From Chromatiaceae bacterium (GTDB lineage Bacteria > Pseudomonadota > Gammaproteobacteria > Chromatiales > Chromatiaceae), in the NCBI GenBank assembly GCA_024235395.1, contig JACKMK010000003.1, forward strand, positions 434,001-498,000: a DNA stretch of 64,000 bases, written 5' to 3'. A program made the translations under genes and the position numbers. A model generated the notes under the pieces. It was given only the letters and a program-made list of their open reading frames with translations, was not told the origin of the DNA and made no database searches. Positions 55,634 through 64,000 of this stretch are shown here, in pieces. How positions within the stretch are numbered: the stretch's first letter is position 1; every line of letters starts with the position of its first letter.

Positions 55634-56887
55634 TCAGCCGGAGAGCAGACTGCGCACGGCTGCGACCTCGTCGTCGGCATCGTGCAGCAGCTGCAGACCG
55701 CGGTCGATCTCGTCCGGGGCCAGCCCGAGCCGTGTGAACGCGGAAACCTTGGCCGGGTCGATATCGCCGCCGACCCCCTCGTGCAGCTGGGCGACGATCA
55801 CCAGGTCGGCATAGTCGGCTTTGCCGGCGCGTTGCCGGTACCAGTTCTCGGCCTCTTTCGCGGCCGACACGAGTTCGTCCGGCAGTTTCCACTTCGACAG
55901 GATCATGCCGCTCAACTGGGTGCGCAGCGTCTGGATGCTCGATTCCAGTGCGACCCGGTTTTCGGCCACCTCCGGGAAATCGCGTGCGTAACCGATCACC
56001 GCCACGGAGCCGATGTCGTGCACCAGCCCGGCGAGCAGCGCCTCGTGGGCGTTGAATCCCCCGACCTTGTCGCTGAGCACGCGGGTCAGCGCGGCGACCC
56101 GGCGACAGTGTTCCCAAAGCTCGAGCATGCGCTGTTCGAGCTTTTTCGACGCCGTACGGAACAGTTCGCGCAGCGCGAACGTGATCACCAGGACGCGCGT
56201 GTTCTGCATCCCCAGCCGCGCGACCGCCTCGGCCACGCTCACCGTCTGGGACACCCCCCCGTAGCGCGCGCTGTTCGCCGCCTTGACGATCTTCAGTGCG
56301 ATCGCCGGATCGGACTCGATGACCGCCGCGACCTTGCGCGCATCCGAGTTTTCGTCATTGACCGCCTCACCAATCCGCACCGCCACAAGCGGCAGGCTCG
56401 GCAACAGGAGGCGGTTGGCATTCAGATCCTCGTAGATCTGCAGCGTGAGACGGTTCTCCGCCTCGAGGTCGCTGATGTCCGGGTCTTCGTCGACCGCGTA
56501 GGTTTCGAGTGTCAGCGAGGAGCTGTCCTCGAGCTTCCCGAGCGACTGCACGACCAGGGCGTTGTCGATCTCCAGGTAACGCACCGCGGACTCGGCGACC
56601 ACCCGGTACCGGCTTGGGCGCAGTCGCGCCAGGGGCGCGAGCGCGGACGGGTCCGTGTGATGGATCACCTTGCCGCCGCCGTCCTCCGCGGTCAGACGGC
56701 AGCTGCCGTCCAACAGATACAGCGTGGTGTCATCGGTCGCACCGAGGCGCAGCAGCTCGGTGCCCTTGCGTGCCTCGTGGACCGACAGGCGTTCGCTGAG
56801 GGTGTTGAGTTCGTCGGTGCCGAGGTCGCGCAGCGTACTGAGCCGCCTCAATATCGCGGGGGAGGGGTGGTCTGGGGTTTCGCTCAT
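55634..56887 (-). CDS. HDOD-domain protein with N-terminal cyclic-nucleotide-binding-like domain (copy 2)
   Basis: I start at the ATG at 56885-56887 (417 residues, MSETPDHPSPAILRRL); the frame runs 30 codons further up. Same layout as copy 1: a cNMP-like roll with YLLDGSCRLTAEDGGG and LARLRPSRYRVV, and an HDOD domain with LPLVAVRIGEAVNDE, VAEAVARLGMQNTRVL and GLVHDIGSVAVIGYA. The HD pair is present as VHD. Transcribed upstream of copy 1. Confidence 0.83.
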   Translation of the reverse strand: MSETPDHPSPAILRRLSTLRDLGTDELNTLSERLSVHEARKGTELLRLGATDDTTLYLLDGSCRLTAEDGGGKVIHHTDPSALAPLARLRPSRYRVVAESAVRYLEIDNALVVQSLGKLEDSSSLTLETYAVDEDPDISDLEAENRLTLQIYEDLNANRLLLPSLPLVAVRIGEAVNDENSDARKVAAVIESDPAIALKIVKAANSARYGGVSQTVSVAEAVARLGMQNTRVLVITFALRELFRTASKKLEQRMLELWEHCRRVAALTRVLSDKVGGFNAHEALLAGLVHDIGSVAVIGYARDFPEVAENRVALESSIQTLRTQLSGMILSKWKLPDELVSAAKEAENWYRQRAGKADYADLVIVAQLHEGVGGDIDPAKVSAFTRLGLAPDEIDRGLQLLHDADDEVAAVRSLLSG

Positions 56888-56966
56888 GGCGGTCGCGATC
56901 CGGTGATGCTTCTCGTTCCCTTGGCATCGGCGGAACCGCGCGAGTCTTGAGCGGCGGACAAATGAA

Positions 56967-56989
56967 AAGGCCCGCATAAAGCGGGCCTT
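56967..56989 (-). terminator. Terminator downstream of the 75-residue gene
   Basis: Inverted repeat AAGGCCCGC / GCGGGCCTT with a 5-base loop; on the minus strand it is followed by TTCATTT. Confidence 0.7.
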
Positions 56990-57007
56990 GCAGGCGGAAT
57001 GCCGCGA

Positions 57008-57235
57008 TCAGAGGGCGCTTGACCCGACGATCTTGTGCGACAGTTCTACCACTCGCATGGCCTTTTGCATGTAGACCTCGCGGTAGTCCTTGAGCAGGCC
57101 TTCCTGGGAGTAGTAGTAGTCTTTGCCGGAGATCCCGTTCTTGTGCTCGATATCGATGAATTGCTTCTGCATTTCGAGCATTTCGGCGATCAATGTGGCC
57201 TTTTCCGCCTTCAGGGCGTCGACGTTGTCAGTCAT
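57008..57235 (-). CDS. Small conserved hypothetical protein
   Basis: I start at the ATG at 57233-57235 (75 residues) preceded by GGAGAG; the 29-codon extension covers promoter-like sequence. Coiled-coil-like N-terminal half (DALKAEKATLIAEMLEMQKQ) and a Tyr-rich DYYYSQ segment. Function unknown. Own promoter and terminator suggest a single-gene unit. Confidence 0.65.
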   Translation of the reverse strand: MTDNVDALKAEKATLIAEMLEMQKQFIDIEHKNGISGKDYYYSQEGLLKDYREVYMQKAMRVVELSHKIVGSSAL

Positions 57236-57291
57236 GTTTCTCTCCAAGAGCGTTTGGGAGTTGTCTGCGTCCGCCAGGGACGCGTACGCCG

Positions 57292-57322
57292 AGTATAACC
57301 TATTGCTAATGTAAGCGGTCAA
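57292..57322 (-). promoter_or_regulatory. Candidate promoter of the 75-residue gene
   Basis: Minus-strand TTGACC (57317-57322) and TATACT (57292-57297) with a long 19-bp spacer, 57 bp upstream of the chosen start. Confidence 0.4.
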
Positions 57323-57338
57323 TCGGCGGTTGTGCGGC

Positions 57339-58310
57339 TCAACAGCCGCAGGCCGGTGCCGTCGGCCGCGCCGTGTTCAGCTGCAAGGCCCCGCTGATCT
57401 GCGCGACGTGGTCCAGCCGATGTCGCTCCAGGTAATCGAGAATGCCGGCGTTGATCTTCGGCAGGATCAGCGGGTCGTAGAACAGCGCGGTCCCCACCCC
57501 CACCGCGGTCGCGCCGGCGAGCAGGAACTCGATGGCATCCTGCGGCGTGGTGACGCCACCCTGGCCGATGATCGGGATCCCGTGCGGCCTGGTCACCTGA
57601 TACACCTGGTGCACCTTGAGCAGCGCGATCGGTTTGATCGCCGGTCCGGACAGGCCGCCCTGATTGTTGCCGATATAAGGTGTGCGCGACTCGACGTCGA
57701 TCGCCATGCCCATCAGGGTGTTGATCACCGCGAAGGCGTCGCTGCCGGCCTCGATGCAGCGCCGCGCGTTCTCCGCGATATCGGTCTGGTTCGGTGACAA
57801 CTTGGTGATCAGCGGCTTGCGCGTCACCCCGCGGCACGCCTCGACGACGCGCGCCGACATGTCCGGATCATTGCCGAACGCCACGCCGCCTTCCTTGACG
57901 TTCGGGCAAGAGATGTTGATCTCGATGGCGTCGATCGGGGAATCGTCGAAGCGTTGCGTGACCGCGATGTATTCCTCGACCGTCGAGCCGGAGACATTGG
58001 CGATGAAGCGTGTCTCGCTGAAATCGAGGCTCGGCAGAATCTCGTCGACCACCTTGTCCACCCCGGGGTTCTGCAGGCCGATCGCATTCAGCATACCGGC
58101 AGGCGTCTCATAGACCCGGTGCGGTGCATTGCCCAAGCGCTGAGTGCCCGTGGTGCCTTTCAGGCACACCGCGCCGGCATCACGATTGGAGAAGCCTTCG
58201 ACGCGCGTGTACTCTTCGCCGAAGCCGACACATCCCGACAACAGCACCAAGGGTGTCGCGAACTGCATGCCGCAGAAATCCAAAGCCAGGCGTGGGTCGT
58301 TGTCAGCCAT
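57339..58310 (-). CDS. Dihydroorotate dehydrogenase, class 1B-like
   Basis: 323 residues. FMN TIM barrel with INISCPNVKEGG, Cys135 as the likely catalytic base (Ser in class 2), NTLMGMAIDVESRTP and GQGGVTTPQDAIEFLLAGA. Class 1B enzymes normally pair with PyrK for NAD; no pyrK is next to it. The C-terminal tail (ISGALQ...PACGC) ends in two cysteines. It could be the pyrimidine enzyme or a PreA-type reductase. Divergent from trmL. Confidence 0.85.
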   Translation of the reverse strand: MADNDPRLALDFCGMQFATPLVLLSGCVGFGEEYTRVEGFSNRDAGAVCLKGTTGTQRLGNAPHRVYETPAGMLNAIGLQNPGVDKVVDEILPSLDFSETRFIANVSGSTVEEYIAVTQRFDDSPIDAIEINISCPNVKEGGVAFGNDPDMSARVVEACRGVTRKPLITKLSPNQTDIAENARRCIEAGSDAFAVINTLMGMAIDVESRTPYIGNNQGGLSGPAIKPIALLKVHQVYQVTRPHGIPIIGQGGVTTPQDAIEFLLAGATAVGVGTALFYDPLILPKINAGILDYLERHRLDHVAQISGALQLNTARPTAPACGC

Positions 58311-58329
58311 CGAAATCGAGAGTCCCCCA

Positions 58330-58794
58330 GTGTTTCACGTTGTCCTGTTTCAGCCGGAGATACCGCCGAACACGGGCAACATCATACGCCTGTGCGCCAA
58401 CACCGGCAGCCGCCTGCATCTGATCGAACCCCTCGGCTTCGCTTTCGACGATAAGCGCCTGCGCCGCGCCGGCCTCGACTATCACGAATATGCCGAAGTC
58501 ACCCGGTACGGCGATTTCGATGCCTTCGAACAGGCCGTGGCGCCGCCACGCTGGTTCGCGGTCTCGAAGCGCGCGACGACACGCCTCGACCGTGTCACCT
58601 ATCTACCCGGCGATGCATTCGTGTTCGGTTCGGAGAGCCGAGGCCTGCCGCAGGCGATGCTCGACGCACTGCCTGAACACCGACGGATACGGATCCCGAT
58701 GCGTCCCGGACAGCGCAGCCTGAATCTGTCGAACAGCGTCGCGGTCGTGCTGTTCGAGGCGTGGCGCCAGCACGACTTCGCCGGAGGTGCCTGA
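58330..58794 (+). CDS. trmL: tRNA (cytidine/uridine-34 2'-O)-methyltransferase
   Basis: I start at the GTG at 58330 (154 residues, VFHVVLFQPEIPPNTGN), matching E. coli TrmL length; the frame extends far upstream into the pyrD start. SPOUT knot motifs FGSESRGLPQ and RSLNLSNSVAVVLFEAWRQ. Methylates wobble nucleotides of tRNA-Leu. Confidence 0.93.
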   Translation: MFHVVLFQPEIPPNTGNIIRLCANTGSRLHLIEPLGFAFDDKRLRRAGLDYHEYAEVTRYGDFDAFEQAVAPPRWFAVSKRATTRLDRVTYLPGDAFVFGSESRGLPQAMLDALPEHRRIRIPMRPGQRSLNLSNSVAVVLFEAWRQHDFAGGA

Positions 58795-58834
58795 CCCCGG
58801 ACCGGGGCCTGCGCGGGGTCTGCCACCGGGGTCA
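58792..58834. repeat. Inverted repeat after trmL
   Basis: TGACCCCGG / CCGGGGTCA arms 9 bp, starting at the trmL stop. It may be a Rho-independent-like or attenuating structure; there is no T-run. Confidence 0.4.
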
Positions 58835-58914
58835 AGTAATCGTCCGGCTGGCCGATCTCATCACGGCAGGGGCTTGCATCTGCGCGTGGCCCGTGGCCGC
58901 GATGGGGAGACCAA

Positions 58915-60927
58915 ATGAATCACAGCGCCAGTGAATCGGGCGGCGTGGTCGCTCGGCATGCCGCCGAAGGCGCTGGGCGTGCGGCGCGCTCCCACCCCCG
59001 CCGGAGGGCGTCGGACCGCAGCGGCGTCCTGCAGGCCTTGTTCTTCCGCCCGGGCGGTGGTGCCACTCCGGAACAGGGACAGGCCGTCTCGCGGATCGTG
59101 CTCGCGGCGATCGGCACCCTGGTGATGTATGCCAGCCGGGGGCTATACGCCCACAACGATGCCCCTTTCCTGCTCGCCTTGGCCTACATGTTGGCGAGCT
59201 TCTTCTACCTCTCGTTCGTCGCCCGCAACCCCGACCGCTACCTGTGGCGCCGCTACGTCGTGATCCTGCTCGACCTTGGCGTGGCCGGGTTCCTTACGGC
59301 GCATTTTTCCGGCGCCGGAATCGCGTTCTATCCGCTGTTCCTGTGGGTGATGATCGGCAACGGGATACGCTATGGCGAGCGATTCATGCAGTTCGCCACG
59401 CTGTTCGGTCTGCTGACGTTCACCACGGCGGTGGCCGTCAGCGGATTCCTGTGGCTGCAGCCGGGCACGTACATCGGTTTGATGTTCGGCCTGGTGCTGA
59501 TGCCGAAGTTCTTCCTGGTGATGATCGACCGCCTGGCGATCGCCAACAGCGAACTCCTGGTGCAGAAGGAACAGGCGGAGTACATGGCGACACACGATGT
59601 GCTGACCGGGCTGCCCAACCGGGCCTATCTGCACACGCGCATGGAACAGACGCTGGCGGTGTCGCGACGTACCGGCCACCAGGTCGCGATCGCGTTCATC
59701 GACCTCGATTCATTCAAATCCATCAACGACAGTTTTGGTCATGAGTACGGGGATTTCCTGCTCTGCCAGGTCGCCGACGCGATGCGTGGCGTACTGCGCG
59801 CCGGCGACACCGTCGCGCGTCTCGGCGGCGACGAGTTCGTCGTCGTGATCGAGGACTCGGATGACGGTGCGCGCATCGGACGGGTGATCGAGCGGTTGTT
59901 TTCCTGTGTCGGTCGTTACTACACGATCGGGGAATACGAAACCTATGTGACCTGGAGTTGCGGCGTGGTGACCTACCCGCGCGACGGCGGCGACATCCAT
60001 ACGCTGCTGAAGCACGCCGATACCGCGATGTATGCCGCGAAGTCGCTCGGTCCGAACAATTTCGCATTCTACGACGCGGCGATGTCGGCCGAGGTGACAG
60101 AACAGCTCGCGCTGCGCGACGAACTGCGCCTGGCGCTGGAACGCGACCAGCTGGAGGTCCGGTATCAGCCGATCGTCGACGCGCTCAGCGGCGAGGTGCG
60201 TGCCGCCGAGGCATTGCTGCGCTGGCACCACCCGGAGCGTGGCGTGTTGTCGCCATCGGCGTTCATCACGGTCGCTGAACAGAGCGGGCTGATCAACAGC
60301 ATCGGCAACTGGGTGCTGGACCAGGCACTGGAGGCGGCCAAACAATGGCGTCTGCGTCACGGTCTGGACGTGATCGTGCACGTCAACGTATCCGCTCACC
60401 AACTCAAACAACCGGATTTCGTCAAGCAGGTGCAGGCCTCACTGGACAAGGCCGAGTTGCCACCGCAACTGCTCGAGCTCGAGATGACCGAGAGCGCGCT
60501 GATCGAAGACAGCATACGGACCGCGACCTTGCTTGCCGAGTTGAACACGATCGGAGTGAAGATTGCGCTCGATGACTTCGGTACCGGCTTCTCTTCGCTC
60601 GCCTACCTGAAGAACCTCCCGGTCGATGCGATCAAGATCGACAAGTCTTTCATCGATGACCTGCCGACCGGTGAACGTGACGCCGCGCTGGTCGATGCGA
60701 TCCTGACCCTCGGCGATCAGCTCGGCACCAAGATCGTGGCCGAAGGTGTGGAGACCGACCCGCAGCTGGCGTGGCTGGTGGCCCACGGCTGCCGTTGCGT
60801 ACAAGGTTTTCTTTTCAGCGAGGCGGTCCCACAGGCGGATTTTCTCGCGCTCGCGCAGAGCGGCTTTCCGCTCGCGTTGGCCGCCAACTATCGATCGGGC
60901 GGTCGACAACGCGGCAGCATCGGCTAG
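58915..60927 (+). CDS. Membrane GGDEF-EAL cyclic di-GMP protein
   Basis: 670 residues. About six membrane helices between residues 60 and 195, GGDEF domain with THDVLTGLPNR and RLGGDEFVV, then an EAL domain with EALLRWHHP, NVSAHQL, EMTES, DDFGTGFSSLAYL, IKIDKSFI and AEGVET; the metal and catalytic residues look intact, so phosphodiesterase and cyclase activity are both possible. Signal sensed by the membrane part is unknown. Confidence 0.92.
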   Translation: MNHSASESGGVVARHAAEGAGRAARSHPRRRASDRSGVLQALFFRPGGGATPEQGQAVSRIVLAAIGTLVMYASRGLYAHNDAPFLLALAYMLASFFYLSFVARNPDRYLWRRYVVILLDLGVAGFLTAHFSGAGIAFYPLFLWVMIGNGIRYGERFMQFATLFGLLTFTTAVAVSGFLWLQPGTYIGLMFGLVLMPKFFLVMIDRLAIANSELLVQKEQAEYMATHDVLTGLPNRAYLHTRMEQTLAVSRRTGHQVAIAFIDLDSFKSINDSFGHEYGDFLLCQVADAMRGVLRAGDTVARLGGDEFVVVIEDSDDGARIGRVIERLFSCVGRYYTIGEYETYVTWSCGVVTYPRDGGDIHTLLKHADTAMYAAKSLGPNNFAFYDAAMSAEVTEQLALRDELRLALERDQLEVRYQPIVDALSGEVRAAEALLRWHHPERGVLSPSAFITVAEQSGLINSIGNWVLDQALEAAKQWRLRHGLDVIVHVNVSAHQLKQPDFVKQVQASLDKAELPPQLLELEMTESALIEDSIRTATLLAELNTIGVKIALDDFGTGFSSLAYLKNLPVDAIKIDKSFIDDLPTGERDAALVDAILTLGDQLGTKIVAEGVETDPQLAWLVAHGCRCVQGFLFSEAVPQADFLALAQSGFPLALAANYRSGGRQRGSIG

Positions 60928-61133
60928 GCGGCTCCGGCATTGCCGGACTGTCGCGGCGGCCGACCGGACCCGCACTCCATCACGTGAACCCCCCGGGTCG
61001 GCACGCGCCTGGCCGGACATCCGAATCGAATCCGGACATCGTCCCCCGTACGTCGCCAATGCGCCGGCGCCGGGGATCCCTGCCGGCATGTGCTAGCTTT
61101 TAAGGTTCCAACTGCCGCCTCAGGAGAGCGCCA

Positions 61134-61337
61134 ATGGCCGTCGCCAAAGTGACCGAAATCATTTCGTCGTCCAAAGAGAGTTTCGATGATGCCGTGCGGA
61201 AGGGCGTCAAGCGCGCCTCCAAGACCCTGCAGAACGTCACCTCCGCCTGGGTCCAGGATCAGTCGGTGAATGTCGCGGACGGCAAGATCCAGGAGTACCG
61301 GGTGCACCTGAAGGTCACGTTCGTCCTCAAAGACTGA
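61134..61337 (+). CDS. Dodecin (flavin-binding)
   Basis: 67 residues, MAVAKVTEIISSSKESFDDAV with the flavin-stacking Trp in SAWVQDQSV. Dodecins form dodecameric flavin stores. RBS AGGAGAG is well placed. Confidence 0.93.
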   Translation: MAVAKVTEIISSSKESFDDAVRKGVKRASKTLQNVTSAWVQDQSVNVADGKIQEYRVHLKVTFVLKD

Positions 61338-61355
61338 ACGCCGCCCGCACGTCGA

Positions 61356-61901
61356 TCAGCCGCGAAACGCCTCGTCGGATGCCAGATAGGCCAGCTCCTC
61401 CGGGGTGCTCGGCCGGCCAAGGATCGCATTGCGGTGCGGGAACCGCCCGAAGCGCCGGATCAGGTCGCGATGGTGCCGGGCGAAGCGCAGGTTGGACGAA
61501 AGTCCCGCGCGTTCGAACAACCGTACCGCGAGCGTCTGGTCGTCGATCTCTTCGCTGTGCATCAATGGCATGTACAGAAAAGCGACGCGCTCGTGCGGTA
61601 AGCGACGGTCGTGTCCGCGATCGATCGCGTCGTGGCTGATCGCGATCGCCTGACGCTCGGTCGCAAACGCCTGTGGCTGACCGCGGTACATGTTCAGCGG
61701 AAACTGGTCGAGCACGATGGCCAGCGCCAGTGCACCGTCGGGTGACTGCAGCCACTCGCTGAACTCGCCGCGCGCGGCGGCCTTCCAGGTCGACTCGAAG
61801 CGTGCGCGGATGCGCGCATCGAGTGCCGGAGGGGCCCGAAACCACTGTTTATGCATGCCGTCGGCAAACCAGAAATCCAGTATCTGTGCGGGCTCAGTCA
61901 T
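61356..61901 (-). CDS. DUF924 family protein
   Basis: 181 residues. ILDFWFADGMHKQWF at the start and VLDQFPLNMYRGQPQAFATE match DUF924, an all-helical family of unknown function. Overlaps the RND pump gene by eight bases and is read after it. Confidence 0.88.
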   Translation of the reverse strand: MTEPAQILDFWFADGMHKQWFRAPPALDARIRARFESTWKAAARGEFSEWLQSPDGALALAIVLDQFPLNMYRGQPQAFATERQAIAISHDAIDRGHDRRLPHERVAFLYMPLMHSEEIDDQTLAVRLFERAGLSSNLRFARHHRDLIRRFGRFPHRNAILGRPSTPEELAYLASDEAFRG

Positions 61902-64000
61902 GGCTCGCGACGGCGGCGGCCTCGCCCTCCGGGACCGGTTGTGGCCCGGCGGCGGTCTGCCCGATCGTGTACCCTTTCCAGATCAGATAGATCACCGGGA
62001 TGACGAACAGCGACAGCAGCGGTGCGGTGATCATGCCCCCGATCATGGGTGCGGCGATACGGCTCATCACCTCTGAACCGGTGCCCGTGCCGAGGAAGAT
62101 CGGCAGCAACCCGGCAACGATCACTGCAACCGTCATCGCCTTGGGGCGTACGCGCAACACAGCGCCCTCCATGATCGCGTCGCGCAGCGCCTCGGGGGTC
62201 AAGGGTCCGCGGCGCGCGTGGTCGCGCAGTGCATTGTCCAGGTAGACCAGCATCACGACACCGAACTCCGCGGCCACGCCGGCCAACGCGATGAAGCCGA
62301 CGCCGACCGCGACCGACAGGTTGTAACCGAGCAGGAAGATCAGCCAGAATCCGCCGACCAGCGCGAACGGCAGTGAGCCCATCACGATGGCCGCCTGGCC
62401 GGCGTGCCGGAACGTCAGGTAGAGCAACACGAAGATGATCACCAGGGTCAGCGGTACGACCTGCGACAGGCGGGCCTGGGCACGCAGCATGTACTCGTAT
62501 TGCCCGGACCAGGTGATCGAGTAGCCGGCCGGCAGGGCCACCTGTGTACGCACCGCCTGCTGCGCAGCGGCCACGTAGCTGCCGAGGTCGACGTCGCGGA
62601 TATCGACGAAGGTCCAGCCGTTGAGGCGGGCGTTCTCGCTCTTCAGCATCGGAGGGCCGTCGATGATCTTGACCTCGGCGACCTGCGCCAGCGGGATCTG
62701 CGCCCCGGTGGGGGTGACCAGCGGCAGCGCACGCAACTTTTCGATGTCGTCGCGACGCTCGCGCGGGAAGCGCAGATTGACCGGGTAGCGCTCCAAGCCC
62801 TCGACCGTCTGTGCGATGTTGATCCCGCCGACCGCGGCCGCGATCACCTGGTTCAGGTCCTCGATGTTCAGTCCATAGCGCGCCGCTGCGACCCGGTCGG
62901 GCACGATGTCGATGTAGCGTCCGCCGGCAACCCGTTCCGAGTACGCAGACGTGGTGCCCGGCACGCCCAGAACCACGCGCTCGATCTCGCGACCGATGCG
63001 CTCGATCTCGGCCAGATCGGGCCCCGCCACCTTGATGCCGACCGGTGTCTTGATCCCGGTCGCGAGCATGTCGATGCGCGTCTTGATCGGCATCACCCAG
63101 GCATTGGTCACACCCGGGTAGTTCACTGTGCGGTCGAGTTCGTCGATGATCCCGCGGGTGGTCATGCCCGGCCGCCACTGGTCCCGCGGCTTGAGCTGGA
63201 TGACCGTCTCGATCATCGTCAGCGGTGCCGGGTCGGTCGCCGTGTCGGCACGACCGATCTTGCCGAACACCCGTGCCACCTCCGGCACCTTGCTGATCAG
63301 GCGATCGGTCTGCTGCAACAACTCCTGCGCCTTGCCGATCGACAGACCGGGCAGCGTGGTCGGCATATACATCAGGTCGCCCTCGTCCAGTTCGGGCATG
63401 AACTCCGAGCCGAGGCCGTCGGCAAAACGCGCCAGCCAGGGCGTGTCGCCGAACGTCTGCCGCCAGTGGCGGCGCAGCGCCTGCTGCATCGCTTCGATCT
63501 CCTGGATTTCCGCCCGCGGTGCGCCGCCCAGCGATTCAGCGATCTGAAACGGCCATTTCAGCGGAGCCAGATAGCCACCGATCCCGGCGATGGGGATCAC
63601 CAGGCTCAGCACGACCAGCAGGGCGTTGAACAAGGTGAAGCGGGGCCAACGCATGACCGCGTTCAACAGCGGGCGATAGATCCATATCAGAAAGACATTC
63701 AGCGGGTTCCGCCGCTCGTCGGGAATCCGCCCCCGGATGAAGTACCCCATCAGCACCGGCACCAGGGTGACCGCCAGTCCGGCGGAGGCCGCCATCGCGT
63801 AGGTCTTGGTGTACGCCAGCGGCGCGAACAGGCGCCCCTCCTGGGCCTCCAGTGTGAATACCGGCAGAAAGCTCAGCGTGATGATCAGCAGCGAAAAAAA
63901 CAGCGCCGGGCCGACTTCTGCTGCAGCGTGAGTAATCACTTTCCAATGCTCGGCGCCGACCGGGGCCTGGCCGTGTTCGTGTCGGTAGCGTTCAAGGTGC
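61894..64000 (-). CDS. Heavy-metal efflux RND permease, CusA/CzcA family (5' end missing)
   Basis: The frame stays open to the end of the window; at least 702 residues of a protein of about 1050 are visible, the N-terminus being outside. Features: EVGPALFFSLLIITLSFLPVF, the porter segment ELDEGDLMYMPTTLPGLSIG, and C-terminal membrane helices GFIALAGVAAEFGVVMLVYLD and GTGTGSEVMSRIAAPMIGGM. The MPTTLPGLS stretch and methionines favour the copper/silver CusA group. The adaptor and outer-membrane genes are expected further right. Confidence 0.93.
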   Translation of the reverse strand, partial: HLERYRHEHGQAPVGAEHWKVITHAAAEVGPALFFSLLIITLSFLPVFTLEAQEGRLFAPLAYTKTYAMAASAGLAVTLVPVLMGYFIRGRIPDERRNPLNVFLIWIYRPLLNAVMRWPRFTLFNALLVVLSLVIPIAGIGGYLAPLKWPFQIAESLGGAPRAEIQEIEAMQQALRRHWRQTFGDTPWLARFADGLGSEFMPELDEGDLMYMPTTLPGLSIGKAQELLQQTDRLISKVPEVARVFGKIGRADTATDPAPLTMIETVIQLKPRDQWRPGMTTRGIIDELDRTVNYPGVTNAWVMPIKTRIDMLATGIKTPVGIKVAGPDLAEIERIGREIERVVLGVPGTTSAYSERVAGGRYIDIVPDRVAAARYGLNIEDLNQVIAAAVGGINIAQTVEGLERYPVNLRFPRERRDDIEKLRALPLVTPTGAQIPLAQVAEVKIIDGPPMLKSENARLNGWTFVDIRDVDLGSYVAAAQQAVRTQVALPAGYSITWSGQYEYMLRAQARLSQVVPLTLVIIFVLLYLTFRHAGQAAIVMGSLPFALVGGFWLIFLLGYNLSVAVGVGFIALAGVAAEFGVVMLVYLDNALRDHARRGPLTPEALRDAIMEGAVLRVRPKAMTVAVIVAGLLPIFLGTGTGSEVMSRIAAPMIGGMITAPLLSLFVIPVIYLIWKGYTIGQTAAGPQPVPEGEAAAVASHD

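Overview
The window looks like the replication-origin neighbourhood of a GC-rich gammaproteobacterium, probably Chromatiales-like. The evidence is the gene order (glmS-glmU / atpCDGAHFEBI / parB-parA-rsmG-mnmG / murI-mnmE-yidC-rnpA-rpmH / dnaA-dnaN-recF-gyrB), an F-type ATP synthase with a proton-type c subunit, NtrBC with sigma-54-style sites at glnA, glyQ/glyS as two genes, and several c-di-GMP and HDOD signalling proteins. Species cannot be named from this sequence alone. I saw no rRNA, tRNA or CRISPR array.

Region 1 (1-5.33 kb) is an accessory island abutting the 3' end of glmS, the classical Tn7 attachment position. It holds the C-terminal part of an OLD-family nuclease, a UvrD-like helicase (together a Gabija-like pair), two AT-richer genes with HEPN-like features, a degenerate 60-bp repeat, and three GTGACGGACTTT repeats. 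The repeats are arranged like the end of a Tn7- or IS21-type element and stop about 19 bp from the glmS stop codon.

Region 2 (5.3-34.1 kb) is mostly core. On the minus strand lie glmS, glmU, a SlyD-like isomerase, the complete ATP synthase operon behind a near-consensus promoter, parAB, rsmG, mnmG and, further right, the rpmH-rnpA-yidC-mnmE-murI operon. Plus-strand inserts are a GST, a seven-PAS diguanylate cyclase, a periplasmic redoxin and a MoxR-DUF58-transglutaminase cluster.

Region 3 (34.1-41.2 kb) has the dnaA-dnaN-recF-gyrB block on the plus strand. Scattered DnaA boxes lie in its intergenic gaps and two strong parS sites lie inside recF; these would be the targets of ParB encoded about 20 kb away. 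Gene orientation flips at rpmH/dnaA, consistent with oriC there or just downstream of dnaA.

Region 4 (41.2-64 kb) contains the glyQ-glyS-mazG-like-gmhB-plsC operon; a PP-loop ATPase, TusA-like and CDF gene run; glnA and ntrB-ntrC with three NtrC-type boxes and a sigma-54-type promoter; tandem HDOD proteins; a class 1B-like dihydroorotate dehydrogenase; trmL; a GGDEF-EAL protein; dodecin; a DUF924 protein; and a CusA-like RND pump running off the right end.
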